NCBI RefSeq assembly: GCF_001625215.2
Contig: NC_030386.2
Location: forward strand, 23,220,545-23,284,544
Source of the DNA: Daucus carota subsp. sativus
Taxonomy: Eukaryota > Streptophyta > Magnoliopsida > Apiales > Apiaceae
DNA: 64,000 nt
Direction: 5' to 3'
Below, one piece after another: positions 47,166 to 59,400 of the stretch (its first letter is position 1; each line of letters begins with the position of its first letter). The notes beneath the pieces were generated by a model that ran no database searches, was not told where the DNA came from, and worked only from the letters and a program-made list of their open reading frames with translations. The position numbers were made by a program, and so were the translations under genes.

Positions 47166-50100
47166 ATGTCAGACGTGAGCAATTACGAGGTTAGAGCTTC
47201 TTTTAATTAACTGCACTTAGATTTGAGGTTTGCTGTAGACTATATACTCTAGCTCTGTAATTGTTTATTGGACAAGTAGTAGTTGGCATTCTAATATCTT
47301 CTGTAATAGAAAACCTTTGTGACTTAAGTAGTGAATGAAGCACATACTTGGAAATAAAGGTGCAGAATTTGTCATGAGTGATAGTGGTCTTAATTTCAAA
47401 AAATTAGAATAGAACAAGGTGAAATGATAATTATCTCCAGCTCTTTGATTCTAGTTCAATTTGTTTTAGGTCAGAATGAAGAGTTGATGGGAATATTAGG
47501 ACCAAATCCTGATAGAATTAGGGACGCAACGTAGGGAGATTGAATTTTATTAAAGACTGTCATAAAGAAATTTGTAAATTCAAAGTGTTGCTGATGATAG
47601 CAATGATCAAACCATCTAGTAGCGAAAAAGAAAATTGTGAAAATAGGAGAGGCCAATTTGGCTACCAGGCTAACAATATTAAGTTGTGCATAACCACTTT
47701 GATACTGTTTAACTGACTATCGAGATGATTAGCTACTAGTCCTTACTAACAGTGTACAATTTTGTGTTCTTTTGATCGATTGGCAACCCAAGAAGGCAGT
47801 CTTTGACTCTTTATGAGATTGAAATGTATAAATTCTTGTCTATGCCAAAGTATGACCCTTTGATTTACTTGTGAATTATTTATTTATCTATTTATTGTTC
47901 ATTTTTGTGAATCTGCTATCAAATAATATCCAGTCTCACTATAGGATGTTCTTCTTGATGAAAAATTACTATGATATATAGTATTTGCTTACATCTATGA
48001 TGGATAGTGAAATGTCTTGTATAAGTTGTATAAGATGTCATATTCTTAGTACCATATATTGACACTTTCATTATGATACACATGTTACCACAATATAAAC
48101 CAATTTACAGTTTAGCTCTTATTTTCTTCTACAGATTCTTTGTATTATGCAATCTGCTCATAGCTGAACCGTTGTAATTGGCTCTGCAGCTTGAAGACTT
48201 TATCTGGGATCAATTCCGTCATATTGATGATCATATAGTTCCTCATTCTAGAGACGAGAATGCCCGTGGACATGCATCTCAGCCAAAAAGCATTAATAAA
48301 TGTCGAATTGAAGTAAGCACCGCTGCTGAAAAGAGTCCTGCCAAATGCTCTAGTCAGAAAAAGGAGGCGATAAACTCTTTTACAGTAAAACCACCAAGAT
48401 TAACAATGTCGGAAAGCGAGATGTGGACTTATCGACCTGATGGTACCTCTTCCGCAACAGGTGATGGTGATCCAACAAAAGAGCTGGCAACCATAATGAC
48501 TACTAATGCTAAGACGTCAAGTAGTTTCTTCCATAGTAACAATAATGCTTCCCTAGGTGATTTATATTCAGATGATCCTATCGTCAGCAGTAGGTCCACT
48601 GCAGTTCACTGTAGCTCTTATACCTATCCCCTACATACTTCTCAAGGAGAGAATGACTTTAGCTATATGGATATTCCTGAGGATGAATCTAGTGATCTCT
48701 TATACTATAATTGGGATGATATAGGATTCGAGGATGTCTTTAGGTTATTCCGAAACTCTGATGATATGGTTTATCTTTTCCAATACTCCTTGTGTTGATG
48801 CGAATACAATTTCTTGTATTAACTCATTTCATATAATTTATTTTTTCAGAAACTGTGAATCATTGTTTGAACTTCAGAAGAAGAGTAATGATGATGAGAC
48901 TGATTGGTTGTCAGCATCTAATGCTATCGAGGGTTCTGAATCTGCATCAAGAACCGAATTTGCATCTAGTGGTCCTCATGCAAACGCATTAAAAGGTCCA
49001 ACAGAAGATCTTGAACATCCAAAACTGAAAATCGAGTGTTCATCAGCCAATGATACTACCATGACAGGTGTACCTGCCAGTGACAAAACCAGTCCTCAGT
49101 TGTCGGAAGTTGAAGACACTGCCTTGCTAAGTTCTATTTCTGTCGCGAATATGTCAAATGAAAATGTTGAATTCAAAGATAACATTGTTATCAAAAATCA
49201 GGTCAGTAACACAGTAACACTTGCTTAACAGGCTGCTTCTTGCATGATACTCTTAAATTTTTTTGTTTTTATTTCTTAATTTGAAGTCTAAACCTCTATC
49301 TTCATCAAATTTTGTGTGAAAGCTGTTCTCAGGTTTGTTGTCGGATTGTGGACACCTCACAGTACATGATCATTCTCATAAATTCAAAAACGATCAAACT
49401 TCAAAGTATAAATTAATACACATCTATTCTATCTGCGCTACATAATAATAGCCGAAACTTAAAAAGTTTTGGTTCGTCAGTACTTGGCCCGGGTTAATAC
49501 CAATATTGATCATTCAGTCTTTTGGGTCATCTAAAATACATAGGCTTTTATGATGAGATGTTAGATATAGTAAATTTAGATTATTTATATTATAGTTGGT
49601 AAGTAGGCTGAACTAATAACAATATAGATAGATTATTTGGTCTTTCTGGTCAGATTAAATGACTTGCAAACAAGGGCTCGCTAAAGTATGATGTTAGACA
49701 GTATCAACTCAAACTGAATTTGTTTTATACTTAAATTGTTATATTATGATACGAGCCCGTGCCACGCATGGGCTTCGTAATGCTAATATACATGTTACAG
49801 TACATGTTATAAGCATGAAAATATGTTCATGTAAACTCACCATATGACTGAAGTTTATTGGGTGGGTTAGTTATAATTTTAAAGTACTACTGTAGGCACC
49901 TGCAATATTACTGCTTTCGCATATAGCTTGTGTTGAATGTTGAGCGGGTCTGCTGGTCACACTATGACTCTGGGTCCAGGGTCAATATTGGTGGGACTGT
50001 GGTCTGTCTTCTAGTGTTTGAGACAACTGTAGCATGTCCTGTCTTAGCCATAAGAGAACACAATGATAAACACCGGTTTTCTCTTATAGGCTATTGGGTC

Positions 50101-52612
50101 CTGAAGAAGGCATGATCTTGAGCAAGTTGGAATATGAATACTAGATCTGAGTCATTTGAAATTGTAATTCTGAGTTGGATTGGCATGTTTATACTGCTTC
50201 GGCTGTAATGCCTAACTACCTACATTGAACTGATCTTTGGTTGATCAAGCTAACCCACTTGATGTCCTTGGGGAGAATGAACTTGATTGTCGGTAGGGTT
50301 GTAAACTTATACCTGGTATTTAGTCCTTGTTCGTTTCATGTCAAGGTCAAAGATTAGGCAAATAAAATTTCATCAGTTCTTATGATAATCATATGTTGTT
50401 TTTGCATATTTACCTACCACAAATATATGTAACCTTACTGATACATTTTCATATACAGGGAAGGAAGAAAAGAGAAGGAAGCAAAAATGACCGACATGTA
50501 GAAGATGGCGATACATTACGTTATCCCAGTGACCTTGGGATAGAAGGCAGATATCTTTCTTCTGAGGATACCTCCCATAATGGTCATACAACCATATGTG
50601 TCAAACAGCACAAGGAAAACCTAGGACCTGGTACCTCCCATCACCTCCTTGCTAATATATCTTGCATTCAATCGGACTGCCATCGGCCTTCGGACCAAAC
50701 CACAATTAGTCCATCATTATCTGAGACCAGATTAGAGAATAACACTGCAACATCTCTTCCTCCTAAAGGGTCATCCCTTTCGTTTGAAGGGCTACAGGAC
50801 AAGGACTCCAGTCAAGATTTGTCATCTATGATAATTGATGTTGCACCCGATGGTCGAGATAACCCTAGCCTCAATCAAGGACTACCAGCATCTTTCAATA
50901 GTAATGCAGAAAACATAGATGTGGCTTCTATATGCAATCCTTTCCCAGTGCAGGCAAGTATTGAATTGGAAAAGCACAATGATATTGAAGGAGCTAGCAA
51001 TGGTTTTCCTGCAAAAGTGGGACCTTGGTATGTACAGGACAGCCCTACTGTTGATGCCGGGTTCAACGAGGCTTCTTTAGAAGCAACTAGTTTTCGCCAG
51101 CTCCAACTTGTCATGGAACAGGTATAATGGAGTTGTAGATTTCTCTTTTCTTTTTTATGTACTTCTGTCTTAAAGGATCTTATATTGCATTTATATTGCA
51201 TTTATAATGCACTAGCTGATCAAGATTTTTATCTATATATTTTTAGATCTGTTTTCTGCTTTTCTCTGTTTTGAGTATGTTCTTTTGTTCTATTTCACTT
51301 TAAAATGCACGTAAAATGTTTTTCTGTTTTAGGTTTATCTTTGTTTTCATATGTTCTGTAGTGTACTTACTCTTACCTGATGACCCTTAGCTACTTGAAA
51401 GTAACTAAGCTGAACATGCTGTTTGATAGTTGGATTTGAGGACTAAGCTATGCATCAGAGACAGCCTTTACCGCTTAGCTAGGAGTGCTGAACAACGACA
51501 TCATAACAATGGTGGCCTGGGAGGCGATAGAGATGCCAGAACATTCATGGATGATGGAACAACTAAGTATGTTTTCATATTTTCTTTTAAATCTACGTAC
51601 TTAAAACTTCTGAATACATTTTATTACCTCAAACCTGTTAGTTTTCAGTACAACTACACAACTGTTTTCTGGTTCGAAGTTGTGCAATTCGTATGTTATG
51701 ATCTTTTATCCCCCTTCTTACCCAGTTGAATGCCGAGTTTTACTACACATTGATCTCCCACCTAGTTTTTACACAAGAAATAGTGGTAAAAAGAGTGTTC
51801 ATATTACTTTCATTTCCTTGGACTTTTTAGTTCTAATATCATGGGCTTTTTATATTTACTTTATAATCAAATTATAACATAGTTTGAGTTATATTTCACT
51901 ACTTTCTTTTAAATCTACTTAGTTAAAACTTCTGAAAACATTTTATTACCTCAAACCTGTTAGTTTTCACTTTTCAGTAAAACTACACAACTTATTTCTG
52001 CTTGGAAGTTGTGCAATTCATACGTTATGGTCATTGATCCCCCGGCCCCCCCCCCCCAAACTCAGTTGAATGCTGAGCCTCGCTACACGTTGATCTTCCA
52101 CCTAGTTCATACACAAGAGATAGTGGTCAAAAGAGTATTCCTGTTCCTCCCATTTATTTGAACTTTTAAGTTTTAATATAATGGGCTCTTGATATTTACT
52201 TCATACTCCAATGATAACATAAAATAAATATATATCAATATAATTCTTTCTCGCGTAACACTGACCTCAGCATTATAAGCATGTTTTAATTTTCTTTGGT
52301 GAATTTTTATCTGTCACATTATTATGGCTCCTTAATCGATGTGTGATTTATGTATCAGGTCTAGTGGATATATTGACATCGAAGCTGATACAAACCCTAT
52401 AGACAGGTCTGTAGCACATTTATTGTTCCACAGGCCGTCATTGTCTCTTCCATCAGAATCCATTGTAAGTCCTCATATCTTTGGTTGTCATATCCATATA
52501 AGACCATGTTTGTCAATTTTGTAAAGTTTTCTTATTTCTGATTCAACAACAGATTCCTGCTCCTCCCTTTGCGGCTGAGAAATCTAGTAATAGAAAACCT
52601 GCTCAGCAATAG
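47166..52612 (+). CDS. LNK1/LNK2-type night light-inducible, clock-regulated coactivator
   Basis: Seven coding exons: 47166-47189, 48190-48743, 48850-49201, 50459-51121, 51430-51566, 52359-52464, 52553-52612, giving 631 aa, in the range of Arabidopsis LNK1 and LNK2. The N-terminus MSDVSNYE-LEDFIWDQF with DDHIVPH, the YNWDDIGFEDVF block, and the C-terminal LDLRTKLCIRDSLYRLARSA and ADTNPIDRSVAHLLFHRPS are LNK family signatures. LNK proteins have no DNA-binding domain; they are recruited by RVE8/RVE4 MYB factors to activate evening genes such as PRR5 and TOC1. The middle is low-complexity Ser/Asp-rich. The exon 2 donor at 48743 is chosen by phase and intron length; the excluded bases would encode RLFRN-like residues, so alternative splicing is possible. 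Confidence 0.9.
49754..49786 (+). mobile_element. Helitron-like 3' terminus in LNK-like intron 3
   Basis: A 9-bp stem AGCCCGTGC/GCATGGGCT (one G-T pair) with loop CAC at 49754-49774 is followed after 8 nt by CTAA (49783-49786) and then T, matching the Helitron hairpin-CTRR|T rule. No 5' TC end was identified, so element length is unknown. Confidence 0.45.
51581..52222 (+). repeat. Tandem duplication (about 320 bp) in LNK-like intron 5
   Basis: Copy 1 (51581-51882) and copy 2 (51903-52222) share long blocks: TTCTTTTAAATCTAC, TTTTATTACCTCAAACCTGT, GAAGTTGTGCAATTC, CAGTTGAATGC, CCACCTAGTT and ATAGTGGT. A poly-C stretch (about 52044-52057) interrupts copy 2. Intronic, non-coding. Confidence 0.85.
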
Positions 52613-53445
52613 ATCGAAAGGTTGCCAAGTTCTGATGGTCAGTAACAACAGTTGTTAGCCTAACTACCATGAGATTAAATTAAAAAATTTGGAGACATGC
52701 AAAGTCAGGTGCTGGACTAGATGCCGGGCTTGGATACATTAAGTGCTCGTTTGTAATCCATGTGATGTATATATCTGTATCATCTTCTACGGTGTACTAT
52801 TTTGTTTTCCTCTTTGGCCTAGATTTTCTGAATGTGAATGAGTATATACATAGTTGAGTTTGAAAGTGTTCAAGATTCAGATCTATTTCCTAAGTGTATA
52901 CTGCCAAGTGTTGGTCCTTTTCCACTTCTATAATGATGGCTTTGCGCCATGCAAAAATTCTACTTACCTCTGCTTCTATGATAATTGCATGATTTTTAAC
53001 ATTTAGTCGGAAAGTGGGATCTTTGCAAAGATAGGCAATAAGCTTGTTTTCCAAGGCCTATTTGACCGTAAATTTGAATCAAATATGCATATACTTCAAT
53101 GGTCACTTGATTCTTAAATTAGAAGAATAAAACAACTTTGCAAAACATGAAAAAAATAATCCATTAAAGGCTTGTTTACTGCTACAGAAGCCTAGTACTG
53201 TATTGCTCTTGCAAATCACATCATGATTAATGACATTACATCTAGTATATCACTATAAAACACAGAACTAACACCTGATTCTGCTAGGGGGGTGATTGCT
53301 TTGGTTTAGCAGACACATTACTTAAGTTACAGTAGCAGGTGAAAATGTGGAGCGCCTCAGAAGCAAAAATGTTCTTCTCACTTAATGTCACGTTGCCTAC
53401 AGCTAACCTTGATGTCTCAGCAATCTTGGCTTTGGTTGCGTCACT
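52613..53445. other. Intergenic between convergent LNK-like and ERGIC3-like genes
   Basis: Contains the two 3' UTRs tail to tail. No further gene is seen. Confidence 0.6.
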
Positions 53446-56400
53446 TCATATGAATTTGCCGATTTCTACTTTCTTCTTCAATGCCTTTTGGCCATGGTAA
53501 ATAAATGAATCTACTATCCCTGCCACTGTGAAAATACCTGAATGAAACAAAATTTGAGTTAAGGTGTCAGTTGTGAAAGAATTAATCAGGGTAGATTCCC
53601 GGTGTGAGAAAAGATGAGAACTAAGAAATTCCAGATACCTAGAAAAAAGGTATAGGTATGTATCAAGTTATTCAAAATTTAATAAAATAATTACTCCCTG
53701 GGAACATATTACAAAACTGTGAATGGATTAATTTTAACATATCCACTCAGCAAGGGTGCACATGGTCTTTCAAACTCCATGAAGCTAGGATGAACCAAGT
53801 TTCAGCAGATATAAAGTAATGATCAATTTTTTAAATAAATATAATCTAGTTAATTTTATAAAATAGTATTGATAATTAGTAGCATATCCAAACTTCAGAG
53901 AACTATAAAAGAGAGTAAGAAAGATAATACTGTCTATACACATATTCACACACACACACACACACACACACGCATGCGGGTGCACACACATGAACAAAAA
54001 GCCAGACACACATAGTAAAACAAGTATAGATAATCAATATTTTCAAACAAATATATATAATATGTAGACAACTGTCAGTACAATTCGATTATTACTCAGC
54101 TATAACAAAACCACCAGCTCCTATTTTTCTTAAGTTTTGAGTTTTCGATTATTTTATTATGGTTTCAGTTTTATTTCTCACACCCTACCTCCACTACCAA
54201 ACACGAATTACCGCTCTTCATTGATTAGGAGTAAGAACGGGATGGATTTATTAAGTCATATTTTTCATTCCTCCTTCCATTCCCACAGGTATAAACTATT
54301 GTGCATTCCTCCCTATTTTAAAACGAACACCCATTTTACTCATACTCGACAGAATAGTCACAAATATTAACATACAAATTCACTCACATTTTGTAAGCTA
54401 TCGTATTTTACAATTTTCTATTTCACCTTTCATTTTCTACATATATCCATTTTATATTCTTAGTCCATTTAACTTTTTCCCTACAAACAAAATCACTCAC
54501 ATTTCCTTAGCTTTTGCATTTTACATCTTTCTATTTCATCTTTCATTTTCTACATATTCCCATTCTATACTTTTGCTCCATTCAATTTTTTTTAAAGAGG
54601 CGAGCTTATTTGTTATAACGATATTACAAATTACACAGTGGCAGCAGAAACACTCAAACACGTATTGACCATCCATGCAGCACTAAGGACGGGGAAGTCC
54701 AGGACATAACAATTGCAAGCAATTTGCCCACACTGCATAGAAACATCATTTGCTTAAGAATGAACAGTCGTAGGGCATGGTTGTTCTATAGCCCACATAC
54801 CCCCCTGTTACCATATAAGTAACCAAGTTGATATTTATCTTCACCCCTGTTCAGGATACTCTGTCCCAAAATTAGCACCCTAATTATATTTTTAACATTT
54901 TAGAACAATTACTTTTTCATCCTATTTCCCTTTTGCATTGTTTATGTACTCTGAATAAATACAATGATTACAACTCACAAATTTGTTAACCTTTTACTTT
55001 TCCTTCCAATTAGCAGGCTCTCTCATGCAAGTTCCATTTACATGCAAATTCACTTCATGAAACACCTGTACCATGTCTTGCATGCAAATACTTTCTAATT
55101 CATCAACAAAAGCAATTAAAGTAAAAAATTACCTCCAACTATTGCACATATATGTGTCAAAAAGTGCAAAAAGGATGTGCGCTCTTCGTTGAAAGTCACC
55201 TGCAATCGACAACAAATTTATAAAATTAAGGAACTTACCTCTCAAATTCAGACTGGAATTATGAAAATGCAAATCTACTAATACGCATGCCATCATATAG
55301 CTAATATCCATCATATGTGCCTTCACCCGTAGACAGGCCAGCCAATAGTACAAATTGCAAAAGCAACCTTTTAACAAAAATGTTAAGAAAATAAATACTT
55401 GATCAAAACAAAAGATGAACCCACCTTTATTGGAGAAAGATCGTAGAAAAAGAAGACACCAGGAAGGGACTGAGACCGGCCAAATTCGGCACTTTTAAAA
55501 TGCTCTGTCGCAGAGAACTGTTGAACAAGATGTCAATATAAATGATAAACAAGAACAAAACTCATCCTCAAAAGATTTAGTCTTGCCTGGTTAGAACTAA
55601 TAGTGTGCCCTTTGATATCCTTGTATATAGTAGGGACCACCTGCAAATTGGATAGCAAGATACTCAATTTAGTTATTATATTTTTTTCACCAAGCTAGGT
55701 ACTTCATGCACGCTGAAAATATGATGAAAGTAAATGTCTTTCAATCACTGTACAAACAGAAAATTTAACAATATTAATTTAACGTTATCCCCAACCGCAA
55801 TTTTGACAATATATGACAATGATACTGATCGGAGAGATCCATAGAGGAAATAATAATCTAAAATGCGGGTTAATAGCATATATGAAAATTGATTATGTGC
55901 TTATACATGATGCTTAATGGGGACGACAAGCGAAATCCCCAAACATACAAGTGTACTAAGTTTACATAAAAGTATAAAACTTATTGTCATTAGACTTTCT
56001 CAATGCAAGGAAATTCACCTATAGTTACATATGAAATTCGACCAAAAGACATTTTATTGTACAACATCCTTCTCATTCCTTAGTCGCACACTAACAGAAA
56101 GATGAAGCAAAAAAAAGGAAATGACCAGTAACCTTAAGAAAATACTGGTAAGTTCCATGTTCTTTGCCTTGAATCCATGTCACCCTATATGAAAAAATTG
56201 GAAGAGAAATCTTAGCAAAAACAAATTTTAGCATAAGCAGAAGAAGAAGTAGCTCTAGAAAGAAAAGGGAAAATACTTACCCATCAAGAGGATTAACATT
56301 CCCAGGATAATATTTACCAAATGATAACTTGTTGATCTTGTGAGTTATCTGCATAATGCATAATTAAGCCAATAAAGTGAAAAACACTTACTAAAGTCAA

Positions 56401-59400
56401 TTTGTCCTGAAAGAAAAGGATATGCGACTGTAGTTTGAGATCTAATATTATTGTAAGTATTGAAAGAGTATGTCTTACATTATAATTATCCATTTGAAAG
56501 GCCAATAACTCAAGCACATGGAAGTTCGCCTGATGAAAGCTTTTTCCTGGGGCAAAATGGAAGTTTCCAGCCACTTTATTAACCTCAAGAGTTCCTTCAA
56601 TATTGCATCCTTCACCTTGTTCATCTTTGATCCTTTGGATGAAATCTTCTCTTTTGCACTACATCCCAATAATATATCATACCAGAAACTTACTGTCAGT
56701 ACTATTTTTTTTTATAAAAATTAATATCAAATTAAATATTATATTGGAATGATGTTGAGCAACTCCAAGACACAAGCTATACGATCTCCTGAGTCAAAAT
56801 TTAGGGAATATGGTACAAAATAGTGCTCCAACAGTTTCTTAGTGGCTCCTTGAATAATTAGGACGTAGGAATGTTTTCTCAATCCTCATTTTAAGAAGCC
56901 TAGAGCCCTTTCTTATTTTCATTTCACCAAAAAATGATTCATTTCCCTCTCTTTCTAGACTTCTTTTCTACATTACTTTATTGCATATAGGTAGGGTTTT
57001 GGAGTTAAAGCCCTAAATCACTTGGAGCCATAATGTTCATAATATTCTTAAGGAGCACACTAGAAGCTTTTGGAATTGTTGGCCTAGAGTTGGAATACAA
57101 AATTTACTATGGACTGTAATTATAGTAGTGCATTGGCATGTGACTGCATTCCATCCCCCCGCTGCTCATTAATTAACAGCTAAACTATTTCACAAAAGAC
57201 ATATGAAGAATAATTAGGAAGTCAGAGGACATATGAAGGGGGCAATGATGCAATTTATGGACTCATGGTGTAAAACATGAAAAAACTGAATCAATATATT
57301 ACTTAAGGCAATGATAGTTAGCAATAGTCAAGTAACTGTATCTTATTGTTCTTTTTTGCTTTTAAAATCAGAATTGTCAATTGACGGATCAAGTTAAACG
57401 TTTTGTTCCCTAGATTGCGTTTAAGCAGTTGTAACTTCTTATCATGAGAATCTACACTAGCAAATCAGTGTTCAGTCTAATTAATTTTAATATAGCAAGT
57501 TGGATCTGATCAACCAAAAAGCTTGTCTTCTAGCAATGGGCAGAAAGGATACAGATTTTTAAAGCTTCAACAAAGACCCCAAGTGATTAACAACATGCTC
57601 AAATTTGCATTGAAACATTGATAAGTGCAAGTAACACCCAGGAATTTAAATATAATATCAGTATGAGTTCCACCAACAGCATAAAAGCAAAGAGAAACTG
57701 ATACAAATGGTTTCACAGGGACAGGTTCAACCTGGTCAATCAAGTCAGGATTTGTTACACCCCAGCCTCTTTTTCGATAGGCTTCACGAACTTCCTCACA
57801 TGAATTGCAACAGTCCTCTTCTGACTGTCAAAATAAAGATAATAAACTATAAAACCAGAGATGAGCTTTCATGAGGACTATATATATAATGTAAGGGAGA
57901 TGGTTCTAGCAATTGATTGTTGGCAACAAACTATCCGCTATATTTTACTGTGGAAAGGGAAAAGACTAGAGTGGGGGTCTAAAGCGCCGATGGGCTGCTG
58001 GGCCCACTGCATGCACACAAGAAATCTAGGGTTACTATCTTTCCTCTATAAAATAACAGCGGATAGTTTGCTGCAACAATAAATTGGCATGGACCCAGAC
58101 CCATAATATAATTAAGAAAGTAGCGATTTACATCGATCCAGAATCCGGGAAATAAGATCATAGTGAATAAAATTAACAAGTCAAGTAAGTGTGAAATACT
58201 GATAAGCATACATGATGCAAAGTCAAATCAATATACCAGGTACTTATATATAATGAAATATTGCCGAGTTTGTAGAATAAAGTACATTGGTCAAGGACAT
58301 ATTTGGACACAGTTTCAAAGCCATTTCTCACAACTTTCAGCAACGTTTTGCATAATTTATGATATCATGTTTCATCACCTAAAATTTATTATTGATCAAT
58401 TATAAATTATATCAATGTGACCTCTATACTTCTGCATATCACAGTGAAGGGAGCCCTGAAAAAATCCATCAAAAAGGGTTCATGAAAATTGTATTGTTAC
58501 ATCAACAAAAAATCAGATACATGAAAAGAAAAGTATAAGACGTAGTTTTTGTGATATAATGGCACAAGCATATCTCAACGTTTCACATTCGTGATGTTTA
58601 GTGCCACTTGTTAAGGAGTAAACAAATATTTAAGCATGTAGCACAAAAGTGTACCATTTCTGCACCAAAGCATGAACCACAATATGTCTCATCTTTCTCA
58701 AGCCTGCCGCCATGTTTCTGCAAAGGCTTCTCAACCTGCGCATAGTTTGGCAAAATAGGAAAGAGAGAAAAAGAGACAATAAGCGCACACAAGAAATTAA
58801 CGGGTAAATGGAAGTCTTATTAAACTTCTATGGAGCTAAGAACATGAAATCAGAATTCCTATCATGAAAAGAGATACTAAAAGGACACTGAAAATTGAAA
58901 TGGAGTCTGATATATCCCACTCACAAAAATAGTGATGCACAGTACTTCAAGTATCAAATTGCATGTTATTGACATATTAAGATTATTAAAAAGAACGTCA
59001 CTAAATCCAAGCCAAACAATGTATTGCAGTAGAGCAAAAAGGTAAGTAACTGAAATCGTATATACATGAAAGGTGCACAATTTCAGAAGAGATGCGCACA
59101 AAAAAAAAACTTGTGCAACAAAGTTGGCAAATTGCCAACTATTAATATAGATCAATTGACATGACGAAACAGGTCCACCCGCCAGATCTTTCACATGCAT
59201 AAGAGGCCACTGGAATACCATGCTCTAATGAGTCTAATCTCAACAACACCTCAGCAAAGAAGAAAGTGTTTCTAAACTGTAAAGCATAAGCCCAACAGTA
59301 CACATGTTCTCCTACATGCTGTGTCACTAGAGCTTTGAGTAGGAAATGCATTATTGAGTTTTACCAGATATACAAGAGTAATCAAAGTTTATATACGTCA

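Noticed and set aside
56755-57096. MITE with GAGCAACTCCAA / GAGTTGGAA ends in ERGIC3-like intron 6
   Set aside because: Only about a dozen bases at the ends are complementary and no target duplication is visible.
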